Of a stretch of 48,984 bases of DNA, positions 1-8,958 are shown piece by piece. A program made the position numbers and the translations under genes. Source of the DNA: Pseudomonas guariconensis (GTDB lineage Bacteria; Pseudomonadota; Gammaproteobacteria; Pseudomonadales; Pseudomonadaceae); the NCBI RefSeq assembly GCF_015680235.1, contig NZ_JADLJL010000036.1, positions 1-48,984 of the forward strand, written 5' to 3'. Position 1 is the first letter of the stretch; each line of letters opens with the position of its first letter. The notes beneath the pieces are model-generated. The model was not told where the DNA came from and ran no database searches. It saw only the letters and a list, made by a program, of their open reading frames with translations.

Positions 1-17
1 GCCCTGTGTACGCTTGT

Positions 18-115
18 TGCGGGAGGTCACCCAGCCCTTTGGGCTGCGCTGTCGAGCAAAGAACAAACGGCCAGTGCTGACCCTCTGTGGGCTTGCCCGC
101 GATTGGGACAGCACC
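18..115 (-). repeat. REP-type repeat with conserved tail
   Basis: Read on the minus strand this stretch contains a partial REP core (GCGGGCAAGCCCACAG) followed by a tail with 'GTTTGTTCTTTGC' and 'AGCCCAAAGGGCTGGGTGA'. The same order (REP core, CGCTTGTTCTCTGCG, AGGGCTGGGTAATCTCCCACAG) occurs at about 29400-29488, and a shorter version at 26800-26880. It fills the first 133 bases, where no gene is seen. Confidence 0.6.
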
Positions 116-133
116 GGCAACCAAGCATCTCGC

Positions 134-895
134 TCAATCGCGATAATCAGGCGCCACTCGTTCCAGCAACCGCAACAGCGCCTGCCACGCCAGGGTATTG
201 CCATCAGGATCCGCCAGTTCACCTGCCTTCAACGGTCGCGCCGGCTCGTTGAACTGCCGCTCGGTGTGCACACATACTGCATGCGGCGGCACGATCACCT
301 GCCCGGCCTGCAACGCCGCCAACTGGATTTCGCAGGCCTTCTCCAGGTAGTACATGCGCAGGAAGGCCTCGGCCACGGTGCTGCCGACGGTCAACAGGCC
401 GTGGTTGCGCAAGATCATCACCGTGTGTTGCCCCAGGTCCGCCACCAGCCGCTGCTGCTCGTCCAGGTCCAGCGCGATCCCCTCGTAGGCGTGGTAGCCG
501 ACGCGGCCGTAGAACTCCATAGCGATCTGGTTGAGCGGTAGTAGCCCGCACTCCAGCGCAGCGACTGCGCAGCCAGCACGTGTATGGGTGTGCAGCACGC
601 ATTGCGCGTCCTCGCGGGCACCATGGATCGCACCATGAATGACGAAACCGGCCGGGTTGACCGGATAGGGCGAAGGCTCGACCGGGTTGCCCTGCAGGTC
701 GATCTTCACCAGCTTCGAAGCGGTGATCTCATCGAACAGCAAGCCGTAGGGATTGATCAGGAAGTGGTGGTCCGGGCCAGGCAGGCGTACGGAGATATGG
801 GTGAAGATCAGGTCGGTCATGCGAAAATGCGCGATCAGCCGGTAGCAGGCCGCCAGCTCCTGGCGCAGGGTCCGTTCGGTAGGGGTCATTGGCAT
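134..895 (-). CDS. Class II aldolase/adducin family protein
   Basis: This 253-residue cytoplasmic protein belongs to the class II aldolase/adducin fold (L-fuculose-1-phosphate aldolase, ribulose-5-phosphate 4-epimerase, and catabolic relatives). It shows the two histidines of the zinc site in VLHTHTRAG (about residues 101-109) and the third in ILRNHGLLTVG, plus the family's N-terminal ITHISVRLP-like segment. Length is normal. A second in-frame ATG at 889 lies at a better distance from an AGGAC ribosome site and may be the true start. It follows the substrate-binding protein gene by 71 bases on the same strand, so the two probably form an operon. The substrate cannot be named; decarboxylase or epimerase activity is as possible as aldol cleavage. 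Confidence 0.88.
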   Translation of the reverse strand: MPMTPTERTLRQELAACYRLIAHFRMTDLIFTHISVRLPGPDHHFLINPYGLLFDEITASKLVKIDLQGNPVEPSPYPVNPAGFVIHGAIHGAREDAQCVLHTHTRAGCAVAALECGLLPLNQIAMEFYGRVGYHAYEGIALDLDEQQRLVADLGQHTVMILRNHGLLTVGSTVAEAFLRMYYLEKACEIQLAALQAGQVIVPPHAVCVHTERQFNEPARPLKAGELADPDGNTLAWQALLRLLERVAPDYRD

Positions 896-966
896 TGTCC
901 TGATGTGCGATCGATGGAGTCGCTGCGTCGCGAGAAGGGCACACAGCGCCCCCGGATATCAAACCA

Positions 967-2010
967 TCACTTGCTGGCCCAGGCGTTGAACCGCTGCTCC
1001 AGCTCTTCGCCATGGTCGACCCAGAACGCCACGTCCATGGCCAGCGCGCCCTTGAGGTTCTCCGGCGAGGTCGGCACCCAGCTGGCCAGCCCCGGGTCGA
1101 GCTTGGCCGCGGCCTGGGTGTTGGTCGGGCCATAAGGGATCTGCTCGACGTAACGCACCTGGGTATCGGGTTGGTTGGCATAGGCGATCAGCCGCCGCGC
1201 CTGATCGACATGCCGGGAACCCTTGATGATCGCCCAGTAGTCCATGCCATACAGGCTGCCCGGCCAGACCACCGCCAGCGGGCTGCCCTGCTGGGCGGCC
1301 ACGGCGATGCGGCCACTGTAGGTGGACGTCATCACCACATCGCCCGCGGCCAGCCACTGGGGCGGCTGGGCGCCGGCATCCCACCACTGGATGTACGGCT
1401 TGAGCTCGGTCAGCTTGGCGAAGGCGCGCTCGACACCCGCCGGGGTGGCCAATACCTTGTACACATCCTCGACCTTGACGCCATCGGCCAGCAAGGCGAA
1501 CTCCAGGTTGTACACCGCGCGTTTGCGCAGGCCGCGCTTGCCGGGGTACTTCTTCACGTCCCAGAAGTCCGCCCAGGAGGTCGGCGCCTGGGCCAGCTTG
1601 TCACGGTCGTAGGCAATCGCCACGCTCCACACCAGCGCCGCCGAACCGCAATCCTGGGCCGCATCGGGTAACAGCTGCGAGGTACCGCCCAACTGCTGCC
1701 AGTCCAGGCGCTCGTAGATACCCTCGTCGCACCCGCGCATCAGGTCCGGGCCTTCGATCTGCACCACATCCCAATCGACATTCCCGGTATCGGCCATCAC
1801 CTGGATGCGGGCCATCTCGCCGTTGTATTCGCTCTGGATCAGCTGGCTGCCGTCCTGGGCACTGAAAGGCTGGAAGATCGCCACATCCTGGGCTTTCTGA
1901 CCTGCGCCACCATAGCCGACCACGACCATCTGCGGCGCCGCCTGCGCGCTACCCAGGCCTAGGGCCAACAGCAGTGCGCAAACGCCGGTCCTGCGGGGAA
2001 ATGCATTCAT
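967..2010 (-). CDS. ABC transporter periplasmic substrate-binding protein, polyamine type
   Basis: The 347-residue product starts with a Sec signal peptide (MNAFPRRTGVCALLLALG, cleavage near AQA). It continues as a PotD/PotF-like binding protein: VDWDVVQIEGPDLMRGCDEG, a type II periplasmic-binding fold, and GSLYGMDYWAIIKGS in the second lobe. The ATG at 2010 is preceded by AGGAGG at good spacing, so I prefer it to the upstream in-frame ATG at 2049. No permease or ATPase gene is in view; they could lie beyond the left edge or be encoded elsewhere. It is divergent from the flavin oxidoreductase gene and shares its 180-base promoter region. The ligand is unknown; amines or small carboxylates are plausible given the family. 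Confidence 0.87.
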   Translation of the reverse strand: MNAFPRRTGVCALLLALGLGSAQAAPQMVVVGYGGAGQKAQDVAIFQPFSAQDGSQLIQSEYNGEMARIQVMADTGNVDWDVVQIEGPDLMRGCDEGIYERLDWQQLGGTSQLLPDAAQDCGSAALVWSVAIAYDRDKLAQAPTSWADFWDVKKYPGKRGLRKRAVYNLEFALLADGVKVEDVYKVLATPAGVERAFAKLTELKPYIQWWDAGAQPPQWLAAGDVVMTSTYSGRIAVAAQQGSPLAVVWPGSLYGMDYWAIIKGSRHVDQARRLIAYANQPDTQVRYVEQIPYGPTNTQAAAKLDPGLASWVPTSPENLKGALAMDVAFWVDHGEELEQRFNAWASK

Positions 2011-2117
2011 CGCTGGTTCCTCCTGCCGGTGCCTGGCCGGTGCAGCCAAGGCCCTGCTTTCTTGTTGTTGTGAGGCGCCCCTGCATGAGGGGTCGATGGG
2101 AACGCTAGTCGCGCGCT

Positions 2118-2144
2118 AGTAAAAAAACAAGTTGATTTTTTACT
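2118..2144. promoter_or_regulatory. 27-bp palindromic operator candidate
   Basis: AGTAAAAAA and TTTTTTACT flank a CAA-G-TTG core. The 27 bases equal their own reverse complement except at one mirror pair (positions 10 and 18) and the central base. The site sits in the only AT-rich patch between two divergent genes and close to where their promoters must be. The XRE-cupin regulator encoded two genes away is the natural candidate to bind it. Confidence 0.6.
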
Positions 2145-2193
2145 TGCGCTACACTTTCATGGATAAAAACAACAACTCACCGGAGCTGCGCGC

Positions 2194-4146
2194 ATGTCGA
2201 CCGCCTTCGCCCACCTGTTCGAGCCGCTGCAGATCCGTGGCAAACGCCTGAAGAACCGCATCATGTCCACCGGGCATGACACTTGCCTGCCCACCCACAA
2301 CCTGGTCAACGACAAGCTGGTCGCCTACCACCTCGCCCGCGCCGAGGGCGGGGCCGGCCTGATCGTGTTGCAAGTGGCCGGCGTACACGACAGCGCGCGC
2401 TATACCTCCCATGTGCTGATGGCCACCGACGATGCCTGCATCGAGGGCTACCGGCGCCTGGCAGAGGCCTGCCATGCGCACGGCACCGTGGTGCTGTCGC
2501 AGCTGTTCCACCCCGGCCGGGAGATCATGGAAACCGCCGATGGCATGTTGGCGGTGGCCTATTCGGCCTCGGCAGTGCCCAACGAACGCTTCCGAGTGAT
2601 GCCCAGGGCGTTGGACCAAGCGATGATCGATGAGATCGTCCAGGGCTATGCCGACGCGGCCCGCCGCCTGCACCAGGCCGGCCTGGATGGCGTTGAGGTG
2701 GTGGCCAGCCACGGTTACTTGCCGGCGCAGTTCCTTAACCCGCGAGTCAATCGCCGTACCGACGGCTACAACGGTGACCTCGAGCAGCGCCTGCGCTTCG
2801 TGCGCGAGGTGCTGGCGGCGGTACGCGCGGCGACCGGCGAGGACTTCATCGTCGGCCTGCGCATCAGTGCCGACGAACGTGACCCCGAGGGCCTGACCGA
2901 GGACGAGTCGTTGCTGGCCGCCCAGGCCCTGCAAGGCGAGATCGACTACCTGCATATCGTCGCCGGCACCTCCGCATCGCTCGGCGGCGCCGTGCATATC
3001 GTCCCACCCATGGCCATCGAGCCGGCCTACCTGGCCCGCGAGGCCGGCACCTTCAAGGCGCGCCTGGACATCCCGCTGTTCGTCACCGGCCGCATCAACC
3101 AGCCCCAGGAGGCCGAACTGATCCTTGCCCGCGGCCAGGCCGATGTCTGCGGCATGACCCGGGCATTGATCTGCGACCCGCAGATGCCAATCAAGACCGA
3201 GCGTGGCCAAGTCGAGGACGTGCGTGCCTGCATCGCCTGCAACCAGGCCTGCATCGGCCACTTCCACCGCGGCCTGCCGATCTCCTGCATCCAGCGCCCG
3301 GAAACTGGCCGGGAATTGCAATACGGCACGCTGCAACGCACCACCGCGCCCAAACGGGTGATGGTCGCCGGCGGTGGCCCGGCCGGCATGAAGGCCGCCG
3401 CAGTAGCGGCCGCACGCGGCCATGAGGTGACCTTGTACGAGGCCGGCCCGCAGTTGGGCGGCCAGGTGCTGTTGGCTCAACTGCTGCCCCGGCGCAGCGA
3501 ATTCGGAGGCGCCAGCACCAACCTGCAACGGGAGATGGAACTGGCTGGTGTGCGCGTGATGCGCAACACCCGGGTCGACCGCGCCCTGGTCGAACGCGAG
3601 CGCCCGGACCTGGTGATCGCCGCCACTGGAGCGACGCCCTACTGGCCTACATTCGAGCGCGACGGCCAGATGCAGGTGGTGGACGCCTGGCAGGTGCTGC
3701 GCAACCAGGCCACCCTGGGCCGTTCGGTGCTGGTGGTGGACTGGCGCAGCGACTGGATCGGCCCGGGCATCGCCGAGCGCCTGGTGCGCGAGGGGCACCA
3801 GGTGCAGTTGGCGGTCAACGGCACCCACTGCGGCGAAAGCCTGCCGCTGTACGTGCGCGACCAAATGGCCGGCGAGCTGCACCGCCTGGGTATTGCCATC
3901 ACGCCGTATGCCCGCCTCTACGGCTGCGACGACAACACCGTCTACTTGCTGCACACCGCCAGCGGCGAGCCGATGATCTTCGAAGGCATCGACACCCTGG
4001 TGCTGTGCCTGGGCCACCAGCCCCAGGACACCCTGGCCGAAGAGCTGGCCGGGCTGGTTGAGGTCAGGCGCGTCGGCGACTGCCTGGCGCCCCGTACCGT
4101 CGAGGAGGCGATCCATGACGGGCTGACGGTTGCCTGGGCGCTCTGA
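2194..4146 (+). CDS. FMN/Fe-S/FAD oxidoreductase of the old yellow enzyme, 2,4-dienoyl-CoA reductase type
   Basis: This 650-residue enzyme has the three-part design of 2,4-dienoyl-CoA reductase, trimethylamine dehydrogenase and dimethylglycine demethylase. An FMN-binding TIM barrel spans residues 1-340 (LFEPLQIRGKRLKNRI; SHGYLPAQFLNP; GMTRALICDP). A 4Fe-4S motif follows (CIACNQACIGHFHRGLPISC: C-x2-C-x3-C-x11-C). The C-terminal half binds nucleotide through VMVAGGGPAGMKAAAVAAARG. Such enzymes oxidise or demethylate small amines or reduce enoyl groups. The neighbouring class II aldolase and polyamine-type binding protein suggest catabolism of an imported small compound, but that is inference. 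The ATG at 2194 is the only plausible start. The XRE-cupin regulator gene follows by 40 bases and is probably co-transcribed. Confidence 0.9.
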   Translation: MSTAFAHLFEPLQIRGKRLKNRIMSTGHDTCLPTHNLVNDKLVAYHLARAEGGAGLIVLQVAGVHDSARYTSHVLMATDDACIEGYRRLAEACHAHGTVVLSQLFHPGREIMETADGMLAVAYSASAVPNERFRVMPRALDQAMIDEIVQGYADAARRLHQAGLDGVEVVASHGYLPAQFLNPRVNRRTDGYNGDLEQRLRFVREVLAAVRAATGEDFIVGLRISADERDPEGLTEDESLLAAQALQGEIDYLHIVAGTSASLGGAVHIVPPMAIEPAYLAREAGTFKARLDIPLFVTGRINQPQEAELILARGQADVCGMTRALICDPQMPIKTERGQVEDVRACIACNQACIGHFHRGLPISCIQRPETGRELQYGTLQRTTAPKRVMVAGGGPAGMKAAAVAAARGHEVTLYEAGPQLGGQVLLAQLLPRRSEFGGASTNLQREMELAGVRVMRNTRVDRALVERERPDLVIAATGATPYWPTFERDGQMQVVDAWQVLRNQATLGRSVLVVDWRSDWIGPGIAERLVREGHQVQLAVNGTHCGESLPLYVRDQMAGELHRLGIAITPYARLYGCDDNTVYLLHTASGEPMIFEGIDTLVLCLGHQPQDTLAEELAGLVEVRRVGDCLAPRTVEEAIHDGLTVAWAL

Positions 4147-4186
4147 GGCTGGTCATACTGCCGCTTTCCCGATGGATCGACGCGCA

Positions 4187-4792
4187 ATGAGCGAGCAACC
4201 CTTGACGCCGACGCCCGCCGCCGAAGCAGGTGGCGCGGCCCCGCATTTTCTCGGCACACGCATCCGCGGCCTGCGCAAACGCCGCGGCATGACCCTGGCA
4301 GAGCTGGCCAAGCAGAGCGAACTGACCGCCGGCTACATCAGCCAGCTGGAGCGCAACCTCTCCTACCCGTCGATCCCAGCGCTGTTCAACATCGCCCGCA
4401 GCCTGGGCGTGACCATCCAGTGGTTCTTCGCCAGCGAAGCCAGCACCGCCCCTGAAGATCAAGGCTATGTGGTGCGCCGCAACAGCCGCCTGAGCGTGCA
4501 TTACGAGGACGGCATCGTCGACCAGTTGCTCACGCCCCAGCCCAACCGCCAGCTGGAAATCCTCCACTCGCGCTTTCCACCTGGTACCTACAGCCAGGAG
4601 AGCTACAGCCATGAAGGCGAGGAAGCCGGGTACCTGCTGTCGGGCCGTTTCGAATTATGGGTGGGAGAGCGGTATTTCCAGCTGAACGAGGGCGACAGCT
4701 TCAGCTTCTCCAGCCAGGAACCGCACCGCTATGGCAACCCCGGGGACGAGGATGCCGTGGTGATCTGGGTGATCACGCCACCTACGTTCTAA
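4187..4792 (+). CDS. XRE-family transcriptional regulator with cupin domain
   Basis: The 201-residue protein has an N-terminal helix-turn-helix (IRGLRKRRGMTLAELAKQ, then LTAGYISQLERNLSYPSI) and a C-terminal cupin_2 domain (HEGEEAGYLLSGRFELWVG, then LNEGDSFSF and PHRYGNPG). Regulators of this design, for example PuuR, sense a small metabolite in the cupin barrel and usually repress the adjacent catabolic genes. I take the ATG at 4187; an in-frame ATG at 4172 is an alternative, and neither has a strong ribosome site. The position directly after the oxidoreductase and the palindrome at 2118-2144 suggest it controls both divergent transcription units. Confidence 0.9.
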   Translation: MSEQPLTPTPAAEAGGAAPHFLGTRIRGLRKRRGMTLAELAKQSELTAGYISQLERNLSYPSIPALFNIARSLGVTIQWFFASEASTAPEDQGYVVRRNSRLSVHYEDGIVDQLLTPQPNRQLEILHSRFPPGTYSQESYSHEGEEAGYLLSGRFELWVGERYFQLNEGDSFSFSSQEPHRYGNPGDEDAVVIWVITPPTF

Positions 4793-4794
4793 AC

Positions 4795-4821
4795 CCAATC
4801 GCGGGACGAGCCCGCTCTCAT
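4795..4821 (-). repeat. REP element
   Basis: ATCGCGGGACGAGCCCGCTCTCA is the reverse form of the REP unit found throughout this window. It lies just after the XRE-cupin stop codon and can fold as a short GC-rich hairpin. A second small hairpin (CCCCGTGATGGGG, 4866-4878) follows in the gap before the next gene. Confidence 0.7.
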
Positions 4822-4960
4822 AGAACAACGCATAACTATATGCGTCCCCTATAGAAGCCGGGTTGCCCCGTGATGGGGCCGCACAGGCGGCCTGTCTGTC
4901 ATCTTCCAGTCACCGCCCTGTCGTAATCTGCGGCCCAACGTCATGCCACAGGTTCCCAGG

Positions 4961-6268
4961 ATGCCCCGCCTCCTTGCCTTGCTCTGCTGCCTGCTGCCCC
5001 TGCTGGCCCTGGCCGAACCCCTGCAGCTGCGCATTCAGGGCTCCAACACCATCGGCGCCACCCTGGCCCCGGCCCTGGTCCTGGGTCTGCTCGAGGCCCA
5101 AGGCGCCACCGCCATCGAGCGGGCACCGGGCGATCAGGCCAACGAAACCCGGATCCGCGCCATCAACGCCCAAGGCCAGCCCCTGCTCATCGACATCGCC
5201 GCCCACGGCTCCAGCACCGGTTTCGCCGCCCTGGGCAACGCCGAGGCCGACCTGGCTGCCGCCTCGCGCCCCATCACCGACAGCGAGGCCCAGCGCCTGC
5301 AGGCGGTGGGCGACCTGCGTGACAAGGCCTCGGAGCAGATCATCGGCCTGGATGGCGTGGCGGTGATCGTCCACCCTGGCAACCCCCTGTCGCAATTGAC
5401 CATTACCCAACTGGCGCAGGTGTTTTCCGGCCAGGTACAGCGCTGGGAGCAGTTGGGCGTGGCCGGCGGCGCGATCCGCCTGTATACCCGCGATGACCGC
5501 TCCGGCACCTTCGAAACCTTCAAGGCCCTGGTGCTGGAGCCAGGCCACCACGGCCTGGCGCCCCAGGCCCAGCGTTTCGAATCCAGCGAAGCACTGGCCG
5601 AGCGGGTCAAGGCCGACCGCCAGGCCATAGGCTTCAGCTCCTTGACCGCCGTGCATGGCGCCAAGGTCCTGGCCATTGCCGAGGGTGACGCCCCGGCGCT
5701 GCTGCCGACCCGTGCCCGGGTAGCCAGCGAAGACTACCCGCTGTCGCGGCGCCTGTTCTTCTACCTGCCCGCCCACCCTGCCCCGCTGGCACGGGCCCTG
5801 GCCGAGTTCACCCAGAGCCCGGCGGGCCAGGCGATCGTCGCCCGGCAGGGCTTCGTCTCTCAGCAAGTCAAGGCCCTGCCGGTTCCCGCCCAGGCGGACA
5901 TGCCCGCGCGCTACCGCACCCTGGCCAGCCAGGCCCAGCGCCTGACCGTCAGCTTCCGTTTCCAGGCCGGCAGCGCCAACCTCGACAACAAGGCCCTGCG
6001 CGATGTCCAGCGGGTCGCCGACTACCTGCGCCAGACCGGCAAGCTCGAGCGCAAGGTCGTGCTGGTCGGCTTTGGCGACCCCAAGGCAACGCCCGGGCGC
6101 GCCGCCCTGCTCTCGCGCCTGCGGGCCATGGCCGTGCGCCGCGCGCTGGCCCGCCATAGCGTCGAGGTGAAGGAGGTGACTGGCCTGGGTGACGAGTTGC
6201 CGGTGGCCGGCAACGATCAGCAAAAGGGACGTTTGCGAAACCAGCGGGTCGAAGTATGGGTGTATTGA
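4961..6268 (+). CDS. PstS-like phosphate-binding protein fused to an OmpA-like domain
   Basis: The 435-residue protein has a signal peptide (MPRLLALLCCLLPLLALA). A periplasmic phosphate-binding (PBP-like 2) domain to about residue 310 shows GSNTIGATLAP, HGSSTGFAAL and YTRDDRSGTFETFK, the usual anion-contact loops. From about residue 325 it has an OmpA-type peptidoglycan-associated domain (FRFQAGSANLDNKAL; LLSRLRAMAVRRAL; GRLRNQRVEVWV). The fusion suggests a binding protein tethered to the cell wall rather than a soluble PstS. No pst permease genes are nearby. An in-frame ATG at 4943 is an alternative start. The ligand could be phosphate or another oxyanion; this is family inference. Confidence 0.85.
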   Translation: MPRLLALLCCLLPLLALAEPLQLRIQGSNTIGATLAPALVLGLLEAQGATAIERAPGDQANETRIRAINAQGQPLLIDIAAHGSSTGFAALGNAEADLAAASRPITDSEAQRLQAVGDLRDKASEQIIGLDGVAVIVHPGNPLSQLTITQLAQVFSGQVQRWEQLGVAGGAIRLYTRDDRSGTFETFKALVLEPGHHGLAPQAQRFESSEALAERVKADRQAIGFSSLTAVHGAKVLAIAEGDAPALLPTRARVASEDYPLSRRLFFYLPAHPAPLARALAEFTQSPAGQAIVARQGFVSQQVKALPVPAQADMPARYRTLASQAQRLTVSFRFQAGSANLDNKALRDVQRVADYLRQTGKLERKVVLVGFGDPKATPGRAALLSRLRAMAVRRALARHSVEVKEVTGLGDELPVAGNDQQKGRLRNQRVEVWVY

Positions 6269-6296
6269 AGCCTGGCCTTGCGGCGCAAAAAAATGT

Positions 6297-6431
6297 AACA
6301 GCCTGCCATTCGGCAGCGCCGGAAAACCGGACTAGGCTCAAACCCATGTGATACCGGGCCCCTCTGACGGCTGCCGAGCCGCCATGTCGGATCACTGTTG
6401 CCATGCAACGTCGACATTCAAGGAGGGGCTC
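6297..6431 (+). promoter_or_regulatory. Structured leader of the terC gene
   Basis: The leader can fold as a three-way junction closed by AGCCT (6300-6304) and AGGCT (6334-6338). Its arms are TGCC/GGCA (6304-6315) and CCGG-AAAA-CCGG (6319-6330). A further hairpin CGGCT-GCCG-AGCCG (6368-6381) lies before the AGGAGGGG ribosome site at 6421. TerC/Alx-family genes are often controlled by Mn2+-sensing (yybP-ykoY) or pH-sensing leaders. I could not match the yybP-ykoY consensus by eye, so only the structure is claimed. Confidence 0.35.
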
Positions 6432-7505
6432 ATGACGGCTCTGCACACATTCCTCACCACCCCGTTCCTCGGTACCAGCGCCTGGTTGTGGCTGGTGTTC
6501 GTCGCCATCGTCATCGCCTTGCTGGTGCTGGACCTTGGCGTGCTGCACCGCAAAGACCGGGAAATCGAAATGCGCGAAAGCCTGCTGCTCTATGCGGGCT
6601 ATTTCAGCGTGGGCGTATTGTTCGGGGTGTGGGTCTGGTACGAGCTCGGTGCTCAGTCGGCGCTGGAGTTCTACACCGGGTTCCTGGTAGAGCAGTCGCT
6701 GTCGATGGACAACGTGTTCGTCATGGCGATGATCTTCGGCTTCTTCGCCATTCCCCGCCGCTACCAGCACCGGGTGCTGTTCTGGGGCATCCTCGGCGTG
6801 GTCTTCCTGCGGGCGATCATGATCGGCGTGGGCGCGGCGCTGGTGCAACACTTCGCCTGGGTACTGTATCTGTTCGGCGCCTTCCTGCTGTTCACGGGGG
6901 TGAAGATGGCCCTGTCGAAGGAGGAAAGCCACCCCGACCTTGCCAACAACCCGGTGCTGCGCTTCGTGCGCCGGCACATGCGGGTGACCGAGCAAATCCA
7001 CGGCCCGCATTTCTTCGTGCGCCTCACCCCGCCCGGCCACAGCACTGCCCTGCGCCATGCCACGCCCCTGTTCCTGGCCCTGGTACTGATCGAGCTGGCG
7101 GACCTGGTGTTCGCCGTGGACAGCGTGCCGGCCATCTTCGCCATCACTCAGGATCCGTTCATCGTCTACACCTCGAACATCTTCGCCATCCTCGGGCTGC
7201 GTTCGCTGTACTTCGCCCTCGCGGCGCTGATGCATCGCTTCGTCTACCTCAAGTACGCCCTGGCGTTGGTACTGATCTTCATCGGCTGCAAGATCTTCTA
7301 CCACGGCATGGTGGGCAAGGTACCGGCGTTGCTGTCGCTGGGCGTGACGTTCGGGTTGCTGCTCGGCGGGGTGTTGCTGTCGCTGTTCAAGACCCGCAGC
7401 GCTCATGACGATCAGCCAGCGCCGTCGGCACAAGGCGGCGACGCGAAGCCGCCAAGACAGACCGATACCCAGGCGCCGCGCAAAGAAAAAACCAGCGCGC
7501 CCTGA
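6432..7505 (+). CDS. TerC/Alx family integral membrane protein
   Basis: This 357-residue inner-membrane protein has about eight to nine hydrophobic segments and the family motifs: LVLDLGVLHRK with acidic residue in the membrane, FLVEQSLSMDNVFVMAMIF, and a second repeat-like LADLVFAVDSVPAIFAIT. The acidic residues in the two 'D-N-V/D-S-V' segments are thought to handle metal ions; Alx is linked to manganese export and TerC to tellurite resistance. The C-terminus is a charged, proline-rich cytoplasmic tail. The start at 6432 is fixed by a perfect AGGAGGGG site; the earlier in-frame ATG codons at 6348 and beyond lack one. Metal and role remain inferred from the family. Confidence 0.9.
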   Translation: MTALHTFLTTPFLGTSAWLWLVFVAIVIALLVLDLGVLHRKDREIEMRESLLLYAGYFSVGVLFGVWVWYELGAQSALEFYTGFLVEQSLSMDNVFVMAMIFGFFAIPRRYQHRVLFWGILGVVFLRAIMIGVGAALVQHFAWVLYLFGAFLLFTGVKMALSKEESHPDLANNPVLRFVRRHMRVTEQIHGPHFFVRLTPPGHSTALRHATPLFLALVLIELADLVFAVDSVPAIFAITQDPFIVYTSNIFAILGLRSLYFALAALMHRFVYLKYALALVLIFIGCKIFYHGMVGKVPALLSLGVTFGLLLGGVLLSLFKTRSAHDDQPAPSAQGGDAKPPRQTDTQAPRKEKTSAP

Positions 7506-7589
7506 GGCGGCCTTGGAACCCCCTTTGCGCAATAGTCGCGCATGGGGCTGCTACGCAGCCACAGCAAGCTCCGCGGTCGAGCAGGCAAC

Positions 7590-8819
<1,230 letters not shown>

Positions 8820-8904
8820 CGGGGCTACCTTCACGGGCTGGAGAACATAGGCCTGAGCCTAGAGCAACAGCCTGTCATCCACCTAGTCTATTTTCAGCGT
8901 GTAT

Positions 8905-8930
8905 AAACATTCATAACCAATATATGATCG
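8905..8930. promoter_or_regulatory. Candidate LysR box between divergent genes
   Basis: TCATA (8911-8915) and TATGA (8923-8927) form an interrupted dyad in an AT-rich patch between the acyl-CoA dehydrogenase and LysR genes. T8910-N11-A8922 fits the LysR-family box. The dyad is short, so this is a weak call supported mainly by position. Confidence 0.3.
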
Positions 8931-8958
8931 CCCCATAACACCAACAAAGAGCGCCGCC

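Noticed and set aside
2149..4116. A 655-residue open frame antisense to the oxidoreductase
   Set aside because: It mirrors the codon pattern of the GC-rich gene, has no recognisable motif or ribosome site, and its composition is His/Gln/Gly/Ala-rich as typical of antisense frames.
6270..6431. A yybP-ykoY manganese riboswitch before terC
   Set aside because: I could not find the conserved loop sequences of that class; only general stem-loops are visible.
5949..7532. A 527-residue frame on the minus strand across the PstS-OmpA and terC genes
   Set aside because: It crosses two well-supported genes on the other strand and has low-complexity His/Gln/Glu sequence.
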